NCBI GenBank assembly: GCA_036380715.1
Contig: DASVEF010000278.1
Location: 1 to 64,000, forward strand
Length of the DNA: 64,000 nt
Origin: UBA5704 sp036380715
Lineage (GTDB): Bacteria; Acidobacteriota; Thermoanaerobaculia; Multivoradales; UBA5704
Direction: 5' to 3'
In this document: piece by piece, positions 56,875 through 64,000 of the stretch
How positions within the stretch are numbered: the first letter of the stretch is position 1
Layout of the letters: each line of letters opens with the position of its first letter
Made by a program: the position numbers and the translations under genes
Notes under the pieces: model-generated
The model's database searches: none
The model's input: the letters and a program-made list of their open reading frames with translations, nothing else
What the model was told of the DNA's origin: nothing

Positions 56875-56901
56875 ACAGGGGAGCGCTCCTGGCTCCCCTG
56901 T
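56875..56901 (+). terminator. Terminator-like hairpin after the Cys-rich gene
   Basis: ACAGGGGAGC / GCTCCCCTGT arms around a 7-nt loop, 14 nt after the stop. There is no T-run, so efficiency is uncertain. Confidence 0.5.
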
Positions 56902-56992
56902 CCCCGCCCCCACCTAAGTGGCTGGCACCCCTCGTGCCCCTCGTGGCAGCACCCCTCGTGGCAGGCGCTAAAGAAATCCGGCCGAGGTCTCC

Positions 56993-57230
56993 GATGAGTC
57001 GTCAGGCGGCACAACGAGTCGTCAGCGCGTCTAACAAGTCGTCTGCGGCGTCCAACGAGTCGTTGCGCCGTCTGACGAGTCGTTGCGCCACCTGACGACT
57101 CGTTGCGCCGCCTGACGAGTCGTCCGCGGCGTCCAACGACTCGTTGCGCGGCCTGACGACTCGTTGCGCCGTCTGACGACTCGTTGCGCGGTGTGACGAG
57201 TCGTCGCGCGGCCTGACGAGTCGTTGCGGC
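56993..57230. repeat. 20-nt odd-palindrome array, copy B
   Basis: Twelve tandem units of 20-21 nt such as GACGACTCGTTGCGCCGTCT; the 9-nt core alternates between ACGAGTCGT and ACGACTCGT, which are reverse complements. The 68 bp at 56965-57032 repeat 56273-56340 with about 64 matches. It fills the 394-nt gap up to the ymdB stop, in which I see no gene. Confidence 0.75.
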
Positions 57231-57255
57231 CCGCCGCCGAGCTTTCAGGAGGGGC

Positions 57256-58041
57256 CTACTGCTCGTCCTGGACCAGTAGGCGCTCGATGCCCCGCGCCTT
57301 GCCGGTGGACTCGTCGACGTCGATGAGGACGGCGGCGAGGCGCACGTCCCGCTTGGCGACCTCGAAGGCGGAGGGGGTCTGGAGGAGGAAGCGCTTGAGG
57401 ACTTTGTCGGCGCGCATGCCGATGATCGACTCGTACGGACCGGTCATGCCGGCGTCGGTGAGGAAAGCCGTGCCCTTGGGGAGGATCCGCTCGTCGCCGG
57501 TCGGCACGTGGGTGTGGGTGCCGACCACGGCGCTGACCCGGCCGTCCAGGTAGAAGCCCATGGCCTGCTTCTCGCTCGTGGCCTCGGCGTGGAAGTCGAC
57601 GAAGACGACCTTGACCCGCGGCTCGAGCTGCTTCAGGAGCCGGTCGGCGACCAGGAACGGCGAGTCGACGCTGCTCATGAAGACCCGCCCTTCCAGGTTG
57701 ATCACGGCCACCGGCACCCCGCCCGGGGTCTCGCCGACGTGGAGCCCGTGCCCGGCGTTGCCCTCGGGGTAGTTGGCCGGGCGGAGCAGGTTGGGCTGGC
57801 GGTCGAGGAGCTCGACCCCCTCCTTCTTGTCCCAGACGTGATTGCCGGTGGTGAAGCAGTCGATCGGCAGGTCCTCGATCTCCGCCATCACCTCGGGGGT
57901 GACCCCGAAGCCGCCGGCGGAGTTCTCGACGTTGACCACCACGTAGTCGGCGCACAGGCGGTCCACCAGACGGGGGAGCTGGTTGTGGAGCGCCCGGCGG
58001 CCGGGCTTGCCGATGACGTCACCGACGAAGAGGAGCCGCAT
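57256..58041 (-). CDS. ymdB: YmdB-family metallophosphoesterase
   Basis: A 261-residue TIGR00282-type phosphodiesterase. RLLFVGDVIGKPGRRALHNQ, VVVNVENSAGGFGVTPEVMA, CFTTGNHVWDKKEGVELLDR, VVFVDFHAEATSEKQAMGFY LDGRVSAVVGTHTHVPTGDE supply the metal-binding Asp, Asn and His residues. YmdB hydrolyses cyclic nucleotides in vitro and controls development in Bacillus. It lies 17 nt downstream of rny, the usual bacterial neighbour. The ATG has no strong Shine-Dalgarno. Confidence 0.92.
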   Translation of the reverse strand: MRLLFVGDVIGKPGRRALHNQLPRLVDRLCADYVVVNVENSAGGFGVTPEVMAEIEDLPIDCFTTGNHVWDKKEGVELLDRQPNLLRPANYPEGNAGHGLHVGETPGGVPVAVINLEGRVFMSSVDSPFLVADRLLKQLEPRVKVVFVDFHAEATSEKQAMGFYLDGRVSAVVGTHTHVPTGDERILPKGTAFLTDAGMTGPYESIIGMRADKVLKRFLLQTPSAFEVAKRDVRLAAVLIDVDESTGKARGIERLLVQDEQ

Positions 58042-58058
58042 CCGATCCTTGCCCGTCC

Positions 58059-59627
58059 CTACCGCGCGTACTCCACCGAACGGGTCTCGCGGATGACCGT
58101 GACCTTGATCTGCCCGGGGTAGGTCAGCTCCTGCTCGATCTTCCGCGCGATGTCCTTGGACAGCCAGAGCGCCTGCTCGTCGCCGATCTTGCCGCTGTCG
58201 ACGATGATGCGGATCTCGCGGCCGGCCTGGATGGCGAAGGTCTTCTGCACCCCCTTGAAGCCCGACGCGATCTCCTCCAGCTTCTCCAGGCGCTTGACGT
58301 AGGTCTCCAGGACCTCGCGGCGGGCGCCGGGGCGGGCGGCGGAGAGGGCGTCGGCGGCGGTGACCAGCACGGCCTCGACCGTCTGCGGATCGTAGTCGCC
58401 GTGATGGCAGGCCATGGCGTGGACGACCTCCTCGGTCTCGCCGAACTTGCGCAGCAGGTCGATGCCGATCTGCAGGTGCGTGCCGTCCATCTCGCGGTCG
58501 ATCGCCTTGCCGATGTCGTGCACCAGCCCGGCGCGGCGGGCGACCTGGATGTTGGCCTTGAGCTCGGCGGCCATGGTGCCGGCGAGGAAGGCGACCTCGC
58601 GGCTGTGGTTGAGGACGTTCTGGCCGTAGGAGGTGCGGTAGCGCAGCCGTCCGAGCAGCTTGACCAGCTCGGGGTGCATGCCGGGGATGCCCAGCTCGAG
58701 CAGCGCGGCCTCCCCTTCCTGCAGGATCTTCTGCTCGAACTCGGCCTTGACCTTCTCCACGACCTCCTCGATGCGCGCCGGATGGATGCGCCCGTCCGTG
58801 ATCAGGCGCTCCAGCGCCACGCGGGCGACCTCGCGGCGGAAGGGGTCGAAGCCGGAGAGGATCACCGCCTCCGGCGTGTCGTCGACGATCAGGTCGACGC
58901 CGGTCGCCATTTCGAGGGCCCGGATGTTGCGCCCTTCGCGGCCGATGATGCGCCCCTTCATCTCGTCGCTGGGGAGCATGACGACCGAGACGGTGGTCTC
59001 GGAGACGTAGTCCGAGGCGGAGCGCTGGACGGCCATGCCGATGATGCGCTGCGCCTGCTTGTTGGCCTGCTCGCGGGCCTCGTCCTCGATCCGCTTGACG
59101 ATGTGGGCGGCCTCGATGCGGGCGTCGTCCTCCATGACCCGGACCAGCTCCTCCCGCGCCTGCTGGGCGGTGAGGCCGGCGATCTGCTCGAGGCGGCCCC
59201 GCTCCTCGTCCATCATGCGGTCGAGGTCGGACTCCTTCTTCTCCAGGGTCTTCTCGCGGGCGGTGACCGAACGGTCGAGCTGGTTGAGCTCCTTCTCGCG
59301 CTTGGCGAGCTCGTCGCTCTTCTTGTCGAGGTTGTCTTCCTTCTGCGTGAGGCGCCGCTCCAGCGCTTCGAGCTCGGTCCGCCGCTTGCGGGAGGCGGCC
59401 TCGAACTCGGTACGGGCCTGGAGGAGCTTCTCCTTGGCGACGACGTCGGCCTCGCGCAGCCGGGTCTCGCCCTGCCGCTGGGCCTCTTCCATGAGGCGGT
59501 CGGCTTCGAGCCGCGCCTGCGCGAGGATACGCCGCCCCTCGCGGCGCAGGGCCAGCCACCACACGAGGGGGACCAGGACCGCGCCGAAGACGATGGCCGC
59601 GGCCAGAATGATGATCTCAGTGCTCAC
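58059..59627 (-). CDS. rny: Ribonuclease Y
   Basis: A 522-residue membrane-anchored endoribonuclease. An N-terminal helix (IIILAAAIVFGAVLVPLVWW LAL) is followed by a long coiled coil (KKSDELAKREKELNQLDRSV), a KH domain (VMLPSDEMKGRIIGREGRNI RALEMATGVDLIVDD) and an HD domain (HSREVAFLAGTMAAELKANI ... LVHDIGKAIDREMDGTHLQI). It initiates mRNA decay at the membrane. The GTG start is preceded by AGGGGC. Upstream on the same strand lie 6S RNA and zapA; downstream ymdB. Confidence 0.97.
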   Translation of the reverse strand: MSTEIIILAAAIVFGAVLVPLVWWLALRREGRRILAQARLEADRLMEEAQRQGETRLREADVVAKEKLLQARTEFEAASRKRRTELEALERRLTQKEDNLDKKSDELAKREKELNQLDRSVTAREKTLEKKESDLDRMMDEERGRLEQIAGLTAQQAREELVRVMEDDARIEAAHIVKRIEDEAREQANKQAQRIIGMAVQRSASDYVSETTVSVVMLPSDEMKGRIIGREGRNIRALEMATGVDLIVDDTPEAVILSGFDPFRREVARVALERLITDGRIHPARIEEVVEKVKAEFEQKILQEGEAALLELGIPGMHPELVKLLGRLRYRTSYGQNVLNHSREVAFLAGTMAAELKANIQVARRAGLVHDIGKAIDREMDGTHLQIGIDLLRKFGETEEVVHAMACHHGDYDPQTVEAVLVTAADALSAARPGARREVLETYVKRLEKLEEIASGFKGVQKTFAIQAGREIRIIVDSGKIGDEQALWLSKDIARKIEQELTYPGQIKVTVIRETRSVEYAR

Positions 59628-59704
59628 CGGTTGCCCCTGCTCTCGCGAACAGTAGGGAGGGCCGGGCCGGGATCAGGGAAGCCCCTTACGGGGAAGAGGA
59701 AAGA

Positions 59705-59893
59705 ACATCCCCCGCGCGGCCCGTGTGGGCCGAGCGTTTAGAACCTGAAACGCGCCAGGTGGGTGTCCGCTCCGTGAGCCGTTAGCGTCCTCGTACGAGC
59801 GAGGCTGGCACGGGCCACACGGGTGAAAGACTCCCTAGGTAACAATGTTGGTTCTACAAGCGTGTAACCCAACACTGGCCACGCAGGGGATGC
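59705..59893 (-). ncRNA. ssrS: 6S RNA (ssrS)
   Basis: About 189 nt on the reverse strand between zapA and rny. The ends pair over 17 bp: 5' GCATCCCCTGCGTGGCC with 3' GGCCGCGCGGGGGATGT, including two G-U wobbles that fit transcription of this strand only. The inner part forms a long irregular hairpin, e.g. CCCGTGTGGCC with GGCCCACACGGG, as in 6S RNA, which binds the sigma-70 holoenzyme. TAAGAT lies upstream of the 5' end and CCCCGTAAGGGG is a terminator-like hairpin just beyond the 3' end. The rest of the 317-nt gap is spacer. Confidence 0.7.
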
Positions 59894-59944
59894 AAAAACC
59901 TTGTCCATCTTATCTTGAGCTGGCGGTGCCGCTCATCCCATCTC

Positions 59945-60232
59945 TCAACCTTCGAGGGCCTCGGTTAATTCCTCGGTCAGCGCCGCCATCTTCTCCCTGA
60001 TCTCGATCCGTTCCCCTTCCTGTCGTTTCTGAATCTGGAACAGCTCATCCGCAAGATTGAGCGCCGCCAGAATCGCGATCCGCGCCGTATCGCCCGTGCT
60101 CGCGTGCTCCGCGACCTCCCGCATCTTGCGGTCCACGAGATCCGCCAACGTCTGGAGGTATCCCGTTTCATCCGCTCCGCGCACGTGGTACACCGCACCG
60201 AAAATTTCAACCGCCGTGTTGGTTGAAGTCAT
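59945..60232 (-). CDS. zapA: Cell-division protein ZapA
   Basis: A 95-residue protein. AVEIFGAVYHVRGADETGYL QTLADLVDRKMREVAEHAST is the N-terminal alpha/beta region and TARIAILAALNLADELFQIQ KRQEGERIEI the coiled coil, matching ZapA, which bundles FtsZ filaments. It lies upstream of 6S RNA and rny, as in many bacteria. An in-frame GTG three codons upstream is an alternative start. It is divergent from pyrD. Confidence 0.9.
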   Translation of the reverse strand: MTSTNTAVEIFGAVYHVRGADETGYLQTLADLVDRKMREVAEHASTGDTARIAILAALNLADELFQIQKRQEGERIEIREKMAALTEELTEALEG

Positions 60233-60344
60233 GGCGCTCACGTCCGCGTGTGTGCCCCTCACCGGCAAATCGAAGCAGGCCAGCGATTTGGCAGCGTCAC
60301 TATACCACAGGTGCCGGGAGGCAACCGGGAGGGGACAGCGGGGG

Positions 60345-60350
60345 TAGAAT
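60345..60350 (+). promoter_or_regulatory. -10 box of pyrD (leaderless candidate)
   Basis: TAGAAT followed by eight bases and the GTG of pyrD. No Shine-Dalgarno or clear -35. Confidence 0.4.
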
Positions 60351-60358
60351 CCGCCTCC

Positions 60359-61447
60359 GTGCCCTCCCTCATCCCAGGTTATCCCACCTTCCGCCGCCTG
60401 CTTTTCCGGCTCGATCCGGAGGCCAGCCATGGGCTCGGCATGGGCGCCCTGCGCACCCTCCAGGCCCTGCCTCCCCTCGCCGCCGCCCTGCGCCGGCGCA
60501 ACCTGGTGGACGCCGCGCCCCTGCGCCAGACCCTCTTCGGCCGCGACTTCCCGAACCCGGTCGGCCTCGCCGCCGGCTTCGACAAGGACGCGCTCGCCGT
60601 CCGCGCCATGCCCTCCCTCGGCTTCGGCTTCGTGGAGGTGGGGACGGTGACGCCGAAGCCGCAGGCGGGTAATCCACAACCCCGTCTCTTCCGCTTCTCC
60701 GCGGCGGAGAGCCTGCAGAACGCCATGGGCTTCAACAACGCCGGCCTGGAGGAGGCCCGCCGCCGCCTCGCCAGGGTCCACCCCTTCTCCATCCCCGTCG
60801 GAGTCAACGTCGGCAAGAACAAGGCGACGCCCCCCGAGGCCGCCCTGGACGACTACGAAGCGCTGATCCGCGCCTTCGCGGACCTCTGCGACTACCTGGT
60901 GGTCAACCTCTCCTCGCCGAACACCCCTGGCCTGCGCGACCTGCAGAACGAGGCGTTCCTGCGCGCCGTGCTCGGCCGCGCTCTGGCCATCACCTCCAGG
61001 CCGGTCCTGGTCAAGATCGCTCCGGACCTCGATCCCTGCGACGCCGTCACCCTGGCCCGCGTCGCCGTGGACGCCGGAGCGGCCGGCATCGTGGCGACGA
61101 ACACCACGAGCGACTACTCGCTGCTGCCGGGAGCCAGGGACTTCGGGGGGATTTCAGGGAAGGTCCTCCGGGAAAAGAGCTTCCGTATCTTCGAGGCCGT
61201 GGCCCGCAGCCTCTTCGGGAGGGCCGTCCTGATCAGCGTCGGAGGGATCGACTCCGGCGCCGAGGCCTACCGGAGGATCCGCACCGGAGCCTCCCTGGTG
61301 CAGATCTACACCGCCCTGATCTACCACGGCCCGTCGCTGCCGCGGCGGATCAACGAGGAGCTGTTGGAGCTGATGGAGAAGGATGGGGTGAAGGGGATCG
61401 GGGAGGTCATCGGAGCCGACCGGCCTGGGGTTGAAACCCCAGGCTAA
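60359..61447 (+). CDS. pyrD: Dihydroorotate dehydrogenase (quinone), class 2
   Basis: A 362-residue class-2 DHODH. LFGRDFPNPVGLAAGFDKDA, FVEVGTVTPKPQAGNPQPRL FR, NAMGFNNAGLEEARRRLARV, VNVGKNKATP, LVVNLSSPNTPGLRDLQNEA with the catalytic Ser, and VSVGGIDSGAEAYRRIRTGA SLVQIYT (FMN phosphate) are present. The N-terminal helix (IPGYPTFRRLLFRLDPEASH) is the membrane/quinone-tunnel part. It oxidises dihydroorotate in pyrimidine synthesis. The GTG at 60359 is chosen on family start and promoter. The last six residues (GVETPG) and stop are encoded by a REPIN-like repeat. Confidence 0.95.
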   Translation: MPSLIPGYPTFRRLLFRLDPEASHGLGMGALRTLQALPPLAAALRRRNLVDAAPLRQTLFGRDFPNPVGLAAGFDKDALAVRAMPSLGFGFVEVGTVTPKPQAGNPQPRLFRFSAAESLQNAMGFNNAGLEEARRRLARVHPFSIPVGVNVGKNKATPPEAALDDYEALIRAFADLCDYLVVNLSSPNTPGLRDLQNEAFLRAVLGRALAITSRPVLVKIAPDLDPCDAVTLARVAVDAGAAGIVATNTTSDYSLLPGARDFGGISGKVLREKSFRIFEAVARSLFGRAVLISVGGIDSGAEAYRRIRTGASLVQIYTALIYHGPSLPRRINEELLELMEKDGVKGIGEVIGADRPGVETPG

Positions 61448-61501
61448 ATTGTTTCGCCCCGCACGGGCGGAACAGCCCAGCCTGGGGTTTCAACCCCAGG
61501 C
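61423..61501. repeat. REPIN-like doublet at the pyrD end
   Basis: GCCTGGGGTT-GA-AACCCCAGGC (61423-61444) and its reverse complement with TC in the loop (61480-61501) flank 35 bp that itself holds a TTTCGCCC...GGGCGGAA hairpin. The first palindrome provides the pyrD stop. Confidence 0.7.
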
Positions 61502-61514
61502 CGCGGGCGCCGGC

Positions 61515-61880
61515 TCAACCGGCCATCAGCTCTTCCAACTGCCGGACCAGCCGCTCCACCCGCTCCCGCACCTCCCGCCGCTCCTCCTCCCACTGCTCGG
61601 CCTCTTCGGACGAGGGTACGTCGGCGAGCTGCGTTTCCAGCTCCTCGACACGCCCGCGGAGGACGGCGTTCTCTTCCTGGTGGTGGGCGAGCTGCTCGTT
61701 GAGGGTACCTGAACGGACGGCGAGCTGCTGCTCCAGGTCCTGAATCCGGCTCTCCAGCGCCCCCTTCTCTTCGCGCAGCTCGCGGATGCGGCCGGCGGCG
61801 GCGCGGACCCTCTCCTCCAGGTCGCCCAGCAGGCCGGGCAAGGACGGAGCCTGCGGCGCGCTTCCCTTCGCCCGCGCCAT
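61515..61880 (-). CDS. ZapB-like coiled-coil protein
   Basis: A 121-residue almost wholly coiled-coil protein: LLGDLEERVRAAAGRIRELR EEKGALESRIQDLEQQLAVR then LAHHQEENAVLRGRVEELET QLADV and a C-terminal EEERREVRERVERLVRQLEE LMAG. Similar short coiled coils next to zapA are annotated as cell-division protein ZapB. The ATG overlaps the pheT stop (TGATG), so it is translationally coupled to pheT. The role in division is inferred from position and structure. Confidence 0.7.
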   Translation of the reverse strand: MARAKGSAPQAPSLPGLLGDLEERVRAAAGRIRELREEKGALESRIQDLEQQLAVRSGTLNEQLAHHQEENAVLRGRVEELETQLADVPSSEEAEQWEEERREVRERVERLVRQLEELMAG

Positions 61881-63940
61881 CAGCCCCTCCACCCGAAGCG
61901 GCGCTCCAGCTCGCCGGTCAGCGCAGCCTGGCGCTCGTTGACCTCCTCCTGGGTGAGCGAGCGCTCGCCGGAGTTGTAGAGGAAGGAGATCGTCGTGTTG
62001 ACCGCCCCCTCGGGCACGCCCTGGCCGCGGTAGCGGATCTTGAGATCCGAGGAGACCAGATCGGCCGGCCGCAGCTCGGCGATGGCGCGGTCGATCTCGG
62101 CCCAGGGGATGTCCAAAGAATGGGTGAACGTGAAGTCGGCGCTGATCCCGGGATAGCGCGACGGGAGATCGACTTCCAGGCTGCTCTCGCCGCCGGCCAG
62201 ACCGTCGAGCGCGATCTCGGCCACGTAGATCGGATAGCCCTCTTCCTCCTCGACCCGGCCGAGGTAGCCCACGACCTCCCCCGAGCGGACCAGCTCGGCC
62301 GTGTTGCCGGCGAGGAGGCCCGGCAGCTCCGCCGGCCTCGCCTCCAGGGTTACGCCGAGCGCGTCGGCGAGCCCCTCCAGGGCGCCCTTGAGGTCGAAGA
62401 AGTCGAGCTCCATGGCGTGCTCCCACGAGGTGCCTACCGTGCCGCCGCAGACCAGGCCCAGTTGCTCCGGCTGGTCCGGCAGCGGAGCCCCCGGGTTCTC
62501 GAAGAAGGCGGTGCCGAGCTCGAACAGGCGCACCGCGGGGAGCCCGCGGCGCTGGTTGAAGCGCGCGGTCTCCACCAGGTTGGGGATCAGCGACCGGCGC
62601 AGGACCGAATAGGCCTCCGAGAGCGGATTGGCCAGCGCGAGCGGCTCGGTGCCCGGGCGCAGGCTCGGGAAACGGGCGTCCATGTCCCGGCTGTGGAAGG
62701 CGAAATGGATCGCCTCGGCATAGCCCGCCGCCGACAGGTAGAAACGGATGCGGTCGCGCAGCTTCTGCAGCGGCGTCCGCGGCTCGTCCGCGCCGGTCAG
62801 CCTGGGCAGCGTCGCCTCGATGTTGTCCAGCCCGTAGATCCGCAGGACCTCTTCGAAGAAGTCGGCCTCGTAGGCCCGGCCGTCCGGCCGCGGCTGGAAA
62901 TCGAAGAAGCGCCAGGAGGGGACGGTCACGTCCCACGCGGTGTCTTCAGGGGTTCCAGCGCTCTCCAGCCCGAAGCCGAGCCCGGCGAGCCAGCGCTCGA
63001 CGTCGGCGGCCGGGATCTCGGCCCCGGCGAAGGCGTTGAGCCGCGCCAGCTCCAGGCGCCCCTTGCGCTCCGGCGGGAAGCCGGCCTTGCGCGCGTCGAT
63101 GGCGCCCGCGAGGACCGTCCCGCCCGCGATCTCGGCGATCAGCCGGGCCGCCCGGCTGGCCGCCACCAGGGAGCCCTCGGGATCGGTCCCGCGCTCGAAA
63201 CGGTGGCTGGCGTCGGTGTGCATGCCGAGGGCGCGCGCGGTCAGGCGCACCCGCCGGCGGTCGAAATGGGCGCTCTCGATCAGGATGTCCGCCGTCTCCT
63301 CCGTGACCTCGCTGTCGGCGCCGCCCATGACGCCGGCCAGGGCCACCGGACGCTCGGCGTCGGCGATGACCAGCATCTCGGGATCGAGCTTCCGCTCTAC
63401 GCCGTCGAGGGTGGTCAGCATCTCCCCCTCGCGGGCCCGGCGGACGATGATTTTGCGCCCCCCGAGCTTCGCCAGGTCGAAGGCGTGGAGCGGCTGGCCC
63501 ATCTCCCAGAGGATGAAGTTGGTCACGTCGACCACGTTGTTGATCGACCGCAGACCGATCGCCTCCAGGCGTTTGCGCAGCCAGTCGGGGCTGGGGCCGA
63601 CGCGGACGCCGCGGACCACGCGCGCCACGTACCGCGGGCACCCCTCCTCGTCCTCGACTTCGACGCTGGCGGCGTCCTCCACCCTCTCGCTCCCCTCCTC
63701 GGGGCTCGACTCGGGCCGGCGCAGCGGGCGCTCGTAGAGCACGGCCGCCTCGCGGGCGATCCCGAGGTGGTTCATGGCGTCGGGACGGTTCGTGGTGACT
63801 TCGATGTCCAGGAGGACGTCGTCCCCCTTCTCCTCCACCCCCTCGGCGTTGAGCCCGGCGGCGGTCAGCCGGCGGGCCAGATCCTGCGAGTCGCCCGGAA
63901 GGTCGACGTACTCGGCGAGCCAGCTCCTGGAGAACAGCAT
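61880..63940 (-). CDS. pheT: Phenylalanyl-tRNA synthetase beta subunit, short form
   Basis: A 686-residue PheRS beta. The B3/B4 domain contains GPSPDWLRKRLEAIGLRSIN NVVDVTNFILWEMGQPLHAF DL, the B5 domain RHTDAS-type TDASHRFERGTDPEGSLVAA, and the C-terminal anticodon-binding ferredoxin-fold domain is YPGISADFTFTHSLDIPWAE. Bacterial PheT is normally close to 800 residues with an OB-fold tRNA-binding domain (residues about 40-150). Here LTAAGLNAEGVEEKGDDVLL DIEVTTNRPDAMNHLGIARE joins the first and next domains directly, so the OB fold is missing. The ATG overlaps the pheS stop. Confidence 0.95.
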   Translation of the reverse strand: MLFSRSWLAEYVDLPGDSQDLARRLTAAGLNAEGVEEKGDDVLLDIEVTTNRPDAMNHLGIAREAAVLYERPLRRPESSPEEGSERVEDAASVEVEDEEGCPRYVARVVRGVRVGPSPDWLRKRLEAIGLRSINNVVDVTNFILWEMGQPLHAFDLAKLGGRKIIVRRAREGEMLTTLDGVERKLDPEMLVIADAERPVALAGVMGGADSEVTEETADILIESAHFDRRRVRLTARALGMHTDASHRFERGTDPEGSLVAASRAARLIAEIAGGTVLAGAIDARKAGFPPERKGRLELARLNAFAGAEIPAADVERWLAGLGFGLESAGTPEDTAWDVTVPSWRFFDFQPRPDGRAYEADFFEEVLRIYGLDNIEATLPRLTGADEPRTPLQKLRDRIRFYLSAAGYAEAIHFAFHSRDMDARFPSLRPGTEPLALANPLSEAYSVLRRSLIPNLVETARFNQRRGLPAVRLFELGTAFFENPGAPLPDQPEQLGLVCGGTVGTSWEHAMELDFFDLKGALEGLADALGVTLEARPAELPGLLAGNTAELVRSGEVVGYLGRVEEEEGYPIYVAEIALDGLAGGESSLEVDLPSRYPGISADFTFTHSLDIPWAEIDRAIAELRPADLVSSDLKIRYRGQGVPEGAVNTTISFLYNSGERSLTQEEVNERQAALTGELERRFGWRG

Positions 63941-64000
63941 CAGCCGCGCACCTGCCGCAACAGCCGCTCGTCGTTCTCGAAGAGCAGCCGGATGTTGGGG
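63940..64000 (-). CDS. pheS: Phenylalanyl-tRNA synthetase alpha subunit, C-terminal end (partial)
   Basis: The last 19 codons (PNIRLLFENDERLLRQVRG) match the PheS C-terminus 'DIR.FFENDLRFL.QF'. The TGA overlaps the pheT ATG. The rest lies beyond the right edge. Confidence 0.8.
   Translation of the reverse strand, partial: PNIRLLFENDERLLRQVRG

Noticed and set aside
56301..57230. Possible CRISPR array
   Set aside because: Units are contiguous imperfect 20-21-nt repeats with no unique spacers and no cas gene nearby.

Overview
The window is GC-rich, densely coded bacterial chromosome from a diderm. It encodes a BamA/TamA-type Omp85 protein, TamB, a PagL-like lipid A deacylase, an O-antigen ligase and ArnT-type glycosyltransferases. 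Several features point to Acidobacteriota, perhaps the Thermoanaerobaculia group: paralogous proteins combining an H-x3/4-C-x2-C zinc-finger-like segment with TPRs, the order pheS-pheT-zapB-like / zapA-6S RNA-rny-ymdB, and split AtuA genes beside an acyl-CoA carboxylase. This placement is inference; there is no rRNA and I saw no tRNA.

Layout. 0-7.3 kb: housekeeping genes (part of an aminotransferase, a DUF421 protein, htpG, uppS, a winged-helix regulator/membrane-protein pair with a candidate operator, sufE, a rhodanese). 7.5-9.2 kb: a small secreted protein followed by a zinc-finger/TPR protein. 9.4-24.1 kb: ferritin-like proteins, a moaD-moaE fusion, a carboxylase and AtuA-type acyl-CoA operon, Fe-S assembly factors (ygfZ, erpA), HAD phosphatases, tdk, a thioesterase and an ECF sigma/RskA pair. 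24.1-31.6 kb: two unknown small genes, a glycogen debranching enzyme, an Rpn-type nuclease, a glycosyltransferase, ribBA and a broken VapBC module. 31.8-36.6 kb: a divergent regulatory locus (zinc finger-TPR-HTH facing an HTH-TPR protein) with a secreted repeat peptide and a REPIN-like repeat. 36.8-37.2 kb: a 21-nt tandem array. 37.3-54.8 kb: envelope biogenesis (pyruvyl-transferase-like protein plus PP-loop ATPase, Omp85, TamB, nadK, tlyA, O-antigen ligase, Trm112-like, PagL, two GT39, GT2, LpxB-N). 54.9-57.2 kb: a mobile island with a REP-type HUH transposase, a Cys-rich secreted protein and two 20-nt odd-palindrome arrays. 57.2-64 kb: ymdB, rny, 6S RNA, zapA, pyrD, a second REPIN-like doublet, a zapB-like gene, pheT and the end of pheS.

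The best candidate for an undescribed system is at 33.2-35.2 kb. An HTH-TPR protein built like the RRNPP peptide receptors of Gram-positive bacteria sits tail-to-tail with a 64-residue exported peptide whose C-terminus repeats DAGCGxDPDG. A second locus at 7.5-9.2 kb pairs another exported peptide ending in a related GxGxDPxG motif with a TPR protein whose C-terminus resembles the receptor. Repeat biology is also rich: two REPIN-like inverted palindrome doublets, two arrays of about 20-21-nt units with odd palindromic cores, seven copies of a GC-rich intergenic palindrome that run into gene ends, and a 23-bp 5' element shared by two unrelated mobile-element genes. Several genes appear to be read from leaderless transcripts.
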